From Selaginella moellendorffii (taxonomy: Eukaryota; Streptophyta; Lycopodiopsida; Selaginellales; Selaginellaceae), in assembly GCF_000143415.4 (NCBI RefSeq), contig NW_003314335.1, positions 526,113 through 590,112 of the forward strand: a stretch of 64,000 nt of DNA, given 5' to 3'. Position 1 is the first letter of the stretch, and every line of letters begins with the position of its first letter. The notes beneath the pieces were generated by a model, which saw nothing but the letters and a program-made list of their open reading frames with translations, searched no databases and was not told the DNA's origin. Positions 35,581-46,506 of the stretch are shown here, piece by piece. The translations under genes and the position numbers were made by a program.

Positions 35581-36514
35581 TGTAAGGAACCAACTCCTCG
35601 AGGTGTCGTAGGCTAAAGGATCCCCGAAAGCTTGACCAAAATGACAAAGAGTTCATTGGATGGGACTAAGTCGGAGATCGAGTCCAAGACCGACTCTGAG
35701 ACCGAGTTCGAGATAGAGTCCGGGATCGAGTCCAAGGCCGAATTGGAGACCGAGTTCAAGACAGAGTCTGAGATCCGAATCGGGTCCGAGACCGAGTCCG
35801 AGTAGGGATAGTGAGGTCTAGGAACTAGTCTTGAAAGAACTCTCTAGTGGTGCTTCCAAACTGACTTGAGGTTGAAACTGGGGCCGAGGGGCTTTGGGTG
35901 GGAGTGAGCATGGACTCGGGTGGTGCCGGAGGGGCCACCCAAGGAAGTGCTCAAGAGCAGCTCCCACTCCCGAAAAAGAAACTGACTGCGGTGCTCTCGG
36001 CTCTTGTGGAGTGGTGCCCCACTTGAGTACCTTGTGGCTCATTGGTCCTCACCTTTCCTAGGGGCTTGTGCCTTCCCTTTGGGATGGAGGTGGGAGGGGT
36101 AGAGGTACCCATACCGGGCTGTTAGGCCATGGTGTTTTGCCACTGTGTCCCGAAGCAAGTGTTGCACCCAAGGCTTGGGATTTATAAGGTCCCATGATCA
36201 AGTATTGTTGTACCAAGGGTTGTTAAGAACCTGGAGGCTTGGTGTGCTTGGCTGGTTGTGCCTGCGGGGAGTGTAGCCAAACCTTAAGTCCAGTCTAACC
36301 TGGGGAGGGGGATTGGGAGAGATTTGGGAATCCGTGGATGGATGGCTAACGCTCCATTGCTTGTGCAGTGAGTAGCTGAAACCAAGTAGGACCAAGTAGG
36401 AGCTGGTACAATAGGTGGGAACCTTGGCAAGGGAACTTAGCAAAAGCCAAGGTAGTGTTGGTCGGATAAACGAGATAAGCTGGCAAATTGGAAAGGAAAA
36501 ATTTGTGGCTTACA
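35581..36514 (+). repeat. Family B 3' LTR
   Basis: 934 bp, from TGTAAGGAACCAACTCC to GGCTTACA, followed by CCTGG (36515-36519). It is shorter than the 5' LTR because a deletion joins the hexamer array directly to GGGATAGTGAGG (about 35800), removing the G-run and most of the promoter-like block. Confidence 0.88.
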
Positions 36515-36519
36515 CCTGG

Positions 36520-38357
36520 TCAATACTATCCCATTGCATATATCAACTATACATTACAACCAAAAGAGGTGAACTACTCCACGATAGATAAGGAGTGTTT
36601 AGCAGTAGTTTGGGGTTTCAAGAAACTTCATGCATATTTACATGGTTTTCGGATGTTATTAGAAGGTGATCATGCTACAGTTACTTCATTATTGAAATGG
36701 AAGAACTTGGTTGGTTATACTGCTCGGTGGGTTTTGAAGCTTAAGATATATAATTTTGATATTGTTCATTGTCTAGGGAGTTTTATGGTTGATGTTGATG
36801 CTCTTTCTTGAGTTGTTCTTCCTTCTTCACTCTCTTATCATATTTCTAGCAAATTTGTTGTTCTTACATCTGTGGATTTTTTGGAAGAGGATTCCGTATT
36901 ATAAGGAGTTGTTGTATTTGACGTTTAGTGTCTATAAGGTGTAAAGAAAAATTTACCTTCTTTTGATGAGGTTCGTGAGGCTCAAATGATTAAACTGTGG
37001 ATTTGAAGACTTCGTGATGGGTATGAGAATCTTACATCATTTGTTAATGATTTGCCATTTCAACTTTTATATTCTCAATATCACCTTAAGGACAGTCTTT
37101 TTTATTTTCTGGGGATATATCTTGATGATTATTTACAGTTGGTGGTGCCTTCAATCTTTATTCCACACTTTTTCCACGTCTACCATGATTCTCTTATTTT
37201 AGGTGGGTATATAAGACATCGTCATATGACAGAGAAGTTGCATAGGTTTTTTTATTGGCCAGGGATGCAATGTGATATTATCTGATATGTGCATAGTTGC
37301 ATTTGGTGCCAAACTTATAATACTCCCCCTCGTGCTATGGAAGGACGGTTAGAGTCAATTGCAATTTATTGTCTATTTGAGTTAAATTTGATAGAACCTT
37401 TTCCACCATCGACAATGAGTATGAGTATTGGTTGGCAATGAGTATGTCATTATTTTTGTGACTACTTGATGCTAGGTGGAAGTCGGTGCTCTTTGTAGCG
37501 TGTCTGCAAAAGTTGTTGGATACTTCTTCCTCAATCAAGTAATGTTTTAGTATTCATATCCGGAGTGGATTCTTTCGGATAATGGTCCTACATTTATGGC
37601 TAAGGCATTTCACGTTTAATGTCTCGATTAGGGATATGTCACACTTTCACAAGTGCTTATCATCTATAGTCAGATGGTTTGGTGGAATGATTCATTTAGA
37701 CCTTCAAAGGGATGATCACGAAGTATGTGAACTTTCAACATTTGGATTAGGATGGTTATTTGTTGTCTCTTTGGTATGCGTATGTCACAAGGGTGCAGAG
37801 TTCTGTTGGTGCTTCACCATATAAACTCCTATATGGTCATGATCCAATACTGTCAATGTAGTTGGGTTTACCTTCATGATTGCCACAGGTTGCCGATACT
37901 AGGTCATGGGATTAGTATTTGATGAACATTCTTCCACTTGTCCAAGTAGAGTTTGCCGAAAACTTGGGCCATGTACAAGTGGGACAACAATAGCACTTCA
38001 ACTCCCATCATCATCCACCTACAGAGTATAAAATGGGATGATTTGGTGTTAGTTAGTTTTCCTATCTTACGATACGTGGTTTATCTAAGAGGCTCCTTGC
38101 TCAGTGGAATGGTCTATATTAGGTGTTGAGGCAAGTTGGACCACAAGTTTATAAGGTTTGGCATGACATTTAGTAAGCTGATCTTCTATAAATTGTGCAT
38201 GTACAGTAGCTGAAATATTTTGTACAAAGGGATTAGAAACAATTAGCACCACCTACAGATCCATTGATGCTTCCTCCTGATGTTCCTCTAGATCCTGGCC
38301 TATCCACAAGAGAACCTTATAAATTCGAAAGAATATTCGAAAAGACTAACCAATAGA
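36520..38357 (+). mobile_element. Family C Ty3/gypsy element, 3' part (RNase H-integrase)
   Basis: Resumes the RNase H domain split at 11919: PIAYINYTLQPKEVNYSTID, then LAVVWGFKKLHAYLHGF and FDIVHCLGSFMVDVDALS. 37150-37330 holds the integrase zinc finger (HDSLILGGY...HRFFYWPGMQCDI...C..C). 37500-38100 is worn integrase core and tail, and 38270-38330 a proline-rich end. Many stops. Joined to the 10500-11919 part across the B insertion, it forms one old element. Confidence 0.8.
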
Positions 38358-38418
38358 TAACTTTTGATACCCGTAGTCACATTCATGACACTCTCCCCCT
38401 TTTAGGGAAGATCAACAT
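38358..38418 (-). repeat. Inverted fragment of family D LTR start and polypurine tract
   Basis: AACTTTTGATACCCGTAGTC...CTCTCCCCCT is the reverse complement of the D sequence at about 60635-60685. It lies head-to-head with the D LTR that begins at 38419, giving a stem of about 35 bp with a short loop. Confidence 0.7.
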
Positions 38419-39618
38419 TGTCGCGAATGTGACTTCGGGTATCAAAAGTTACTTGTCGGCTAATCCCTATGGACACTCTTTCCTTACTGCCACGATGCCA
38501 GGAGGTCAGTATTGCTGGACCCGTTATTAGTCTCCACCTGAGCTAGTTGAGAAACTGGTCTTCGCGTGTGCACTTGACCAAATGGGCATAAGGATGAAAT
38601 TCCTAAGTGCTATTAGTCTTGGTCAGAAAAACTCATTTGTTGACTTACACTTGCTAGTGTTGGGAACCCCTGCGATATTGAGCTTGGTCCCTCAATATTC
38701 GCTAGATGATAGCTTACCGTGTCTGCCAAACACCCTCACTATCATGCTTTTTGTGTTAGTCTCATTTCGGTCCCAAATGCTATTTATGGAAGGTGTCCAA
38801 ATTTGCTCATTTGGCATATCTACGGAATGTAAAGATCGGCTTGAACACAATGGTGTTCGTCCCGTATCCAAATTCGCAATCTAGCACCATTCCATATTTA
38901 GTAAGTTTCGAGCTTGTCCTAGAGACTAACTCCTGATACTAAAGGAGGCTTGGGGTGAAAGCCCAAAGCGTGTGTTCTTCCGAGGGGGGGGGGGGATGGG
39001 GGGGGGGGTGATCCACATATCGGATTGACTCTCGACTAGACTGGGGGGGGCCGGGGGGGGTCCAAAAGTATAGTAGGGATAGTGGTAAGTTGGGTATGGC
39101 TGACCAACCTGAGGCATAGTTTAGCTCTCGCTTGCGTGCTTGTCCTTGTTCTGCGTCCGGCTTGGGTCTAAGCCTAAGTTCCATTCCATGCTAGTTGGTG
39201 GAGTACCCATGTCCTCACGTTAGGCCACTAGTATGCCGAAATAGCACTAGACTCCGTTTGGCTCCGTTTTGCGTGCTGGTCCTGGCATTAGGATGCTAGA
39301 TACTCTAGGACTGTTTCAAATCACTCCGGCCTCCTATCCCTTCACTCTTTGGGGTGTATGCTCGGGAGTTGCTCCGTGGTCCGGTTCCATCACTCCTTGG
39401 CTCCATACTTGGGAGTTTGGCATTGTTTCTTCGTTCAGTGGCCCAAGGCCTTGAACCTCGGGTTCCACACCACGTTCCTTTGGACACATGGCATATGACA
39501 CATGGCATCTGTCACATGGCATCTGTCACATGGCACATGAAGGGTTTAGGTTCCGCTTCGTGGTGTTATCCTATGGTAAATCCCCATAGAATAAAGGGTT
39601 AAAACCACGTGCGCTACA
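38419..39618 (+). repeat. Family D LTR D1 (old copy)
   Basis: About 1200 bp, from TGTCGCGAATGTGACTTCGG to CACGTGCGCTACA. Carries long G-runs (38980-39060) and the block GGTGAAAGCCCAAAGCG. Compared with D2/D3 it has many C-to-T and G-to-A changes. For example, all its CACGTGGC repeats at 39481-39535 have become CACATGGC. Confidence 0.85.
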
Positions 39619-41862
39619 TTTGGTATCAAAGCATGAGTCTTGGCGAATACTATTCAATGAGATTGGGCAACTAGTCTCGTTGCATACGTAGAGATGAAAA
39701 CGATGATCCGAGTGGGTACACATTTGGGTGCAAAGGCTTTGTAATGGTCCCTTGGGTATGGATTTGGTTACCTTTTTGTACCGTAATAATGTGAGTTTGC
39801 TCTAGGGCTCACAAGAAGGATTGAGTTGTTCTGTTTGTACAAGTGTTTGCTTGGGCTCGTGAGTGGGGCACATTAGCAACTTGAGGTTACATTTTGAGTT
39901 GGCAGGATTAATGTTAGCCTATTGGTGGTTTCATGAGTTGTTCCATGTACCGTGGGTGAAAGCAAACCTCCCTAGGTTTGCTATGAGTGGCATATAGGTT
40001 GGTCCGTAACTATTTAGCACTGCACTAGTGGATCCTTCCTAGGCATGATTATGGGTGAATCAATCAAGACTATGAGGATTGGTCTATTGGTTCAAGTAAT
40101 TATTGCCATGCTCTCTCATAAACTTTTCTTGGGTTGTACTGAAGACAGTGCGAATGCAAGCTTGAGGTTTGGTCAAAGATGAGACCGAAAAAAGAGTCGT
40201 CAGGGACGAAGGATCAAACACGTAAATCATCTTACTCTTCTTTGAGAGATGATTTGCAATGAGCTGTGACTCATTGCTCGTATTCACATTATGCAATCAA
40301 GAGTACTTATCTTGATGCATATTGGTTATGATGGTCTTACAAATGGTGAGTTATGGAATGGATAGTGGTGAAGTGCTAAATCATTTTATGTAGGCTTGCT
40401 ATTGGAAGACTTGGATTATAATGTTCAATTCTTTTCCGAGGAATCTTGCTATTGCTCTTTGAGTAGCTTGGTGTTGGATTAGTTTTGAGTTTGGTCGGAA
40501 AGAGAATGGCATGAGTTTATCTGTGTTGTGAACAAAAGTTAGTGGTGTTGGGTGTTGTAAATCTCTATTAGTAGAGTGTGGCATTTATGTTACATTTTGT
40601 CGAATCAAATTGACACTTGATACTACATAAACCTTTGAAGTAATGACATAGGCATTGCTCGTAGTGTTTCTCAATTGATGATCAAGTCATTGTGATTCTT
40701 ATATCATGTTCATGTGATAGTGAGCAATGTATTTACGAAGTTGTTTGGTTAAATGATGATCAACCCCAAAGTGGTTGATAGTGAAGCTAGTCTATTTACA
40801 TATAGTAGCATTGTAGTAGCTTTGACTGGATTCTCGATGGTGGTCCATTATGCTAAGCTTATGTTGATACCTTGTTCCGTGAGAGTTTGCCCATTAAGGA
40901 GTTGGAAAAGGTTATAGCATTCACTTGCTATGGCTTGTTGGTTGATCCGTTAGCACTTGGAGTAAATTGTTGGATGGAGAAGATGTGTAATTGAGGCATT
41001 GACATCACTAGCACTTGTGTTAGTGAAAGTGGCATTGTTATTTCGAGTGATGAGGAGTTCTCCTTAGACCTTTATTTTCCATGTTATTTTTCTTGTTAGT
41101 GTTTTGGCATCACATTGGATCTTGAAGGTGATTGAAGAAAAGTGTTAGTACAATGTGGATATCCTAAGATGTGGTCTTTGTGATTAAGCCTTGGATGTTC
41201 ATTTTGCATTTTCCAGATATTGGTGTTAGATGTTGGAAGTATGGGCAAAGATGTTTGATGCTTAAGCATACTATTGGGTCATGAGAATTGGAGTTGAGGT
41301 GAACTTTTGTGAAGTTGTTGGTAGAAGGAAGTTGGTTGAGTCTTGAAAGTTTGCATTCTTGGACTGAGAGTCATTTTTTTCTCTAGGATGGAAATTTTCC
41401 ATAAATTTTCTTAGGCTTTTCCAATTTGATCACTTTGCTTGAAAACCATTCTATTTTCGTAAGCCAGTACAAACTAATGAAAGGGTTAGAGTTGAGTTCA
41501 GTTAGCTTAGACCTTAGTATATAGTTTGTATGATGCAACCCGAAAGGGATGCTGACTTTTGGGGCTAAGGCAGTTGAGTTGGATAGAGTCTGGAGTTCAT
41601 GTAAAAAAGTGGCCATTGCGCTTTTCTAAAAAAGGTGACCCTTATGCCTTTCTTTTATAGCGTTGTGCTTGGTGGTAATTTGCACCTTGCATTTTGTTAG
41701 ACTCTATGAGAGTGGTGAACTCTTACTAATCTTGACTTGGTCTTCGTGGCCCTATGCCTTGGCTAAGGATGGTGATGTCTAACTTAGTTGTTTAAGTTTG
41801 AGGTGTTGGTACCCATACTATAGCTTTATCTAAGAGGAGGTTGTGTACCGATATGAGTCCAT
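39619..41862 (+). mobile_element. Family D internal region, truncated, noncoding
   Basis: Primer site TTTGGTATCAAAGC follows the LTR. The rest matches 55673-57926 closely in order, with no coding domain. The copy stops at ATATGAGTCCAT, where a family A LTR is inserted. Confidence 0.8.
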
Positions 41863-43611
41863 TGTGAGACACAAAATCCCTAGGCCCCAAAGTGGAGCCG
41901 GAAAAGGTGCCACGTGGTAGTGGCCGAAGCGAAAGCCAAACGAGCATAACACGTTTGGACTAAAAGCTCCGACTTGGAAGGTCGAGAGCGGGAGTGGAAC
42001 TCCCAACAAAGTGCTCGAGGAGCGAGCACAAGGCAACTAATAAGCAAGGCTCCAAAAAGGGACCCAAAAAGGACCAACATATGACACATGGAGGAGTCCG
42101 AGATGGACTCGAGATGGAGTCTGAGATGGACCCGAGGTGGACTCCGAGATGGAGTCCGAGATGGAACCAAGATGGAGTCCGAGATGGACCCGAGGTGGAC
42201 TCCGAGATGGAGTCCGAGATGGAACTAAGATGGAGTCCGAGATGGACCGAGATGGAGTCCGAGATGGACCCAAGATGGAGTCCGAGATGGACCCGAGGTG
42301 GAGTCCGAGATGGAGTCCGAGATGGACCCGAGATGGAGTCCGAGATGGACCCGAGATGGAGTCTGAGATGGACTGAGATGGAGTCCGAGATGGACCCGAG
42401 ATGGAGTCTGAGATGGACCCGAGGTGGAGTCTGAGATGGACCCGAGATGGAGTCTGAAGTCGAGACCGAAATAGAGACTGAGACCAGGACCGAGACTGAG
42501 ACCGAGACCGAGACCGAGACCAAGGCCGAGGCTGAGACCAAGCCCAAGTCCAAGTCCGAGTCCGAGTCCGAATCCGAGTCTGAGTCTGAGTTCGAATCCG
42601 AGTTCGAGTCTGAGAGGGTGAAAGCCCAAAGCGTTCGTCTCCCAGACTCTGAGGGGTTTGGTGAGCTCCAAAAGTATAGTAAGGGGGAGGACTGCAGTGG
42701 AGCCAATTTAGCCAGGAAAGTCCAATTTGGCCCAAGAAGGTCAGATCTAGTGTTGGGTGATGAACTAACCACTGGGAAGTCCAAAACTAGAGTGAATATG
42801 GACCGACAAATGGGGTAACTTAGTGAAGTGTTCAAGAGACGGCTCTAATTCCCCCAGGAGATTGACTGGCTAATGCTCCCAGTCCAAGTGTGGGTGGCAC
42901 TACTTACTTGGATACCTGGTGTGGCTCAACGGAACCTCGCTCTAAGCCCATGGCTAGAGCACCTAAAGGCGGAAGGTGGGGAGAGTACCTATGGGGCTCG
43001 TGTAGGGCCACGGTGTTCCGAAATGTTGTCCCAAAGTCCCAAATGGGGGAAAGGAGGAGGAGCAATCCTCTAGTGTAGTGACTACGGATATGGTCATATA
43101 GTGAGGAAGTCCCAGAGGACAATAGGACTTAATGGCCTGGCCTGCGGGCCTTAATCTAGGGGCAATGTTGGTGAACATGGCCATGGACGAAAAAGGGACT
43201 TGGTAGGAACTGACAAAGGCATGTTGGGGAAGGCTATTCCCCATGTTTGTGGGCATCCTAAGGATGCTAAGGAGTGGATCTGGGATGACTACTCGTGGAT
43301 GGACGGCCCGGTCTTGGAGAGACGGGATTGTGATGCAAGTGGTATTGGACCACTAGTGCGGCAAAGGTGAATGGGCATGGCCTTAGCGTAACAGACCAAT
43401 ATGTCAATGGTACCTTTGGGTGTCGGTCTTGGGATTGGACATGTGGAGCACTTGGACCAAGTGTAAGGGATGAGTGGCATGGATGCCACTCTTGGGACTA
43501 GCAAGTCCCAAGTCCTGAATTGGACTCAAGGAGGTTGTGAATGAGACTCCTCCAAGTGGTCAGAGGTGTGGTTAAGTGACTAAAGTAGAATGGAAAATTT
43601 AGTCGCTTACA
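41863..43611 (+). repeat. Family A LTR F3
   Basis: 1749 bp, TGTGAGACACAAAATCCC to GTCGCTTACA, with the usual 12-bp and 6-bp arrays (about 42095-42610). Inserted in family D internal sequence, at the position equivalent to 57926. Confidence 0.88.
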
Positions 43612-45890
43612 ATTTGGTATCAGAGCTGTTCCTTAGTCCGACTTTTATTGGTGCTAAAGTATATCACCACTAGTGTTGGCATTGGAAGGTCCTAGGAGTG
43701 GGCTTGTCCCTTGAGGAGTAGCAAGTCGGGAAGACATGGCTCTCCACTATAGTTCACGTGTGAACTTGTAAGCAAGGTGGTGGATAGAAAAGGGCCAATG
43801 ATGGAACGACTTTGGGATCTTAGAAACAGTGTAAGGCTTTCCTTATTGAGTGAGGATGTGATCCAGATGAGCGTTTGATGCAGCAAACGGGCTAACATAG
43901 TTGTGGTAAACAACTATAGTTGGGATCACGGGAAAGATGCAAACTCCAAAACAATAAAGGAGTCACAAGATTAACTTCATATAGTGAGGCTGGTGCTCAT
44001 GAAATTGAGTCCAAAATTAATGACCGTGAAAGGTGAAATATGGATGAGGACACGAGTCTTTGAAATGGTGGTTGGGGCTACCTTTAATAAATGCTGGAAC
44101 AACCCAAGGAGTTGAGGGTGTACTTAAAGATGAGTTGTTATTCTCATCACATGGACAAGTAGTCCTAAGGGGCAAAGGTTAGCCCCAAGAAAATCATCAA
44201 GTGTTGGAGTAACACTTGCAAAAATGGTCCTTGTGAGTAGGACATAAATACAAGAAGTTGTATTCCAGCGAGTTGGCACCTCAAAGACTAAGACCTTGCA
44301 GGTTGTTGGATTTACAAAGTCCAAAATGCTAGATGACTCAAGTGGAGTCATGGAATGGTCCTAAGGGATTGGTTGAAGCATTTGGACTGAGGTGTATGGT
44401 ACCCCATGAGGTATGGGGAGGATCATAAGATCCAAGTATGAGAATAATAGGTATCTCAATGATGGCAGAATGTGCCATACTGAAGTTGTGGGAAAGATGT
44501 TCCCAGAAGAAAGCAACTTTGGCCCAGACTTGGGTGCAAACACTATGGTGCGATGCTAACTGATAGTTAGCATGAGGAACAATTATATTGGTCTTGGCAA
44601 AGACCTAGACACTAATAAGTAGTGTCATAAGGATATGCTCATGGGGCCAATGGTGTGGAAACACCAAATGTGCTAAGGTGTGATATCTTGAGGTTGTTGG
44701 TGGGTTCATAAGAACCCCTTGCCAAGGGAATCCCAACGGAAATGGGAATGGCATAGCCTAAGCTGGAATGCATGCGATTGGAGTGTGGTGACCCAGATAA
44801 TTATAGAGGTGTGGAAGCACCAAGCAATAAGTTGTAGAACTTGACAACTATGGGGCAACTAAATAAGAGGTGCAAAGATAATTGGTTAAATGGGTAGAAG
44901 GTAGATACCCAAGACTTCTTAATGGCATAAGGAAGTTAGATATACCCTTACAGGGGATAAATTGCTTATGTTACAATATAATGAGTCAATGTCGTAAAAG
45001 GAAATGCTCATTGTCAAGGAGACCATCATTGGGATACCCAAACACTCTGGAACACCAAGAGGTGGTGTTTAGTGTCGCGAGGGCAATAGATAAGGCCCAA
45101 GGGACTAAGTCCTTAACAAGTGATGGATAAAAAGTGCTATCCAAATGTCCAAGGTTGCAGAGACGGGAGAAGACTGTCTACCCGAATTGGACAAAGCCAA
45201 AAATGGAACTTTGGCAAGGCTAGTGAAGGCCCATGAGCAACAACGTTAATCCCGGTGTATGGGATTATAAGGTGAGCATACTTGGATTGAGGAACCACTC
45301 CCTAGGCTATTAGGTAGGTTCATCCCTAAGAATACTTGCTAAGGCATGATAGAAAGTGCGAAGCTATCCTCCTAGTCTGGAGGAAAATGACCAAAGGAAA
45401 GGTGTGAAGCCAAAAAGCAAGTAGTAAGGGGATAAAACCGAACCGTAGGAATCGAAGGGCATGACCAAGGTTAGTTATGCTAGCTGGGAGTGGAGAATCA
45501 AATGGGGGCTCGAGGATGTTGTTGCTAGCAACCTTGATGCCATGGAGAGTCTAAAATATGGAATTGTCCATGTTAAACTATATGGCAACTAAAAAGCTTG
45601 CGAAAAGGGAGGCCTAGGCAAGCTAAGGGATAGAGTCCCTTCAAGGTTCCCAAAGACAATTCTAGGTAGCTTAGTACCTAGAAAGGCCAAAGTGTAAATG
45701 GTTCACAGAACGCGCGAAACTAAAGTGGCGCAGCAAAAGCATGGTCTTGAAGCTTGCCAGGAGGCAAGGCTATCAAGGTTAAGGAAGTAGATCCCGAGTG
45801 TTCAAAGAGAGGTCTTTGAATGAAAGTCGATGATTAAGGACTTTCACGCTTATGCATGAACTATGTTATGATGGCCGGATGACTTACTAA
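43612..45890 (+). mobile_element. Family A internal region with intact primer site, noncoding
   Basis: TGGTATCAGAGC (from about 43616) is a perfect tRNA-iMet complement. The rest parallels 23567-25870 and ends at GACTTACTAA, where element E begins. No gag or pol. Confidence 0.8.
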
Positions 45891-45914
45891 AAGCTCTATT
45901 TCGTTAAAGTGGGA
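45887..45914 (+). repeat. Element E left terminal inverted repeat and CTAA duplication
   Basis: CTAA (45887-45890) is followed by a 24-bp terminus (45891-45914) that starts AAGCTCTATTTCG and ends GTGGGA. The identical 24 bp, next to TTAG (the complement of CTAA), occurs at 63111-63138. Both lie at the same point of family A internal sequence. Confidence 0.75.
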
Positions 45915-46077
45915 TTTATTCAGTAAAATGGGACTAGGTACAAATTTTCAAGTATTTGAAAATGACGTGAAATTATATGTTTTTTGTCCAGGGGCTAGAC
46001 ATATCTGGGGCATGGTGACTAGCGCGGTGACTTTGTGTCCAGACTGAGTCCATCTGGTTGTATAATAAATCTCATTG

Positions 46078-46130
46078 TCAAGGTGAACAAGCCGAATCTG
46101 AAGCTAAAGAAGAGCGATGGCATGCGCGCA
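46078..46130 (+). repeat. Inverted copy of the last exon of the DUF7869-like gene
   Basis: CAAGGTGAACAAGCCGAATC... in plus orientation closely matches the minus-strand sequence 46543-46491 (CAAGGTGAACAATCCGAATC...), including the splice-acceptor-like AAG and the trailing GATGGCATG. It could encode a similar acidic tail. About 360 bp separate the two arms. Confidence 0.65.
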
Positions 46131-46506
46131 CACACTATTTGTTTGTTCATTGAGCGTGTGGTGAGCTTTCCAAGATGAATGTCATTCCTATTAGCCAGAC
46201 ATATAACTTAATGGTGAGAACATTTAGATATTATTCAATGTTATCTTTTTCTAACGAATCTAATTGTGAAGGTGTAGCAAGAGGCATTGCTAGTCTGGAG
46301 AAGTCATTTAACTCATTTGACCCTTAGTGTATTTTCATGAAACTAAATAACATTCATATTATTAAGGAATTTCTCTAGTACCTTTTTTTTACGACATAGA
46401 GGCTTGCATTTCTTTCAAAGGTGATTTAGTAAAAGGCCTGAGAGCACATGCCATTCTATTTCTCAGACCGGTATTAAGATATACTAGTGCAAAGGGCCAC
46501 ATGCCA

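Noticed and set aside
41960-42835. 291-codon ORF in LTR F3
   Set aside because: Repeat translation as above.
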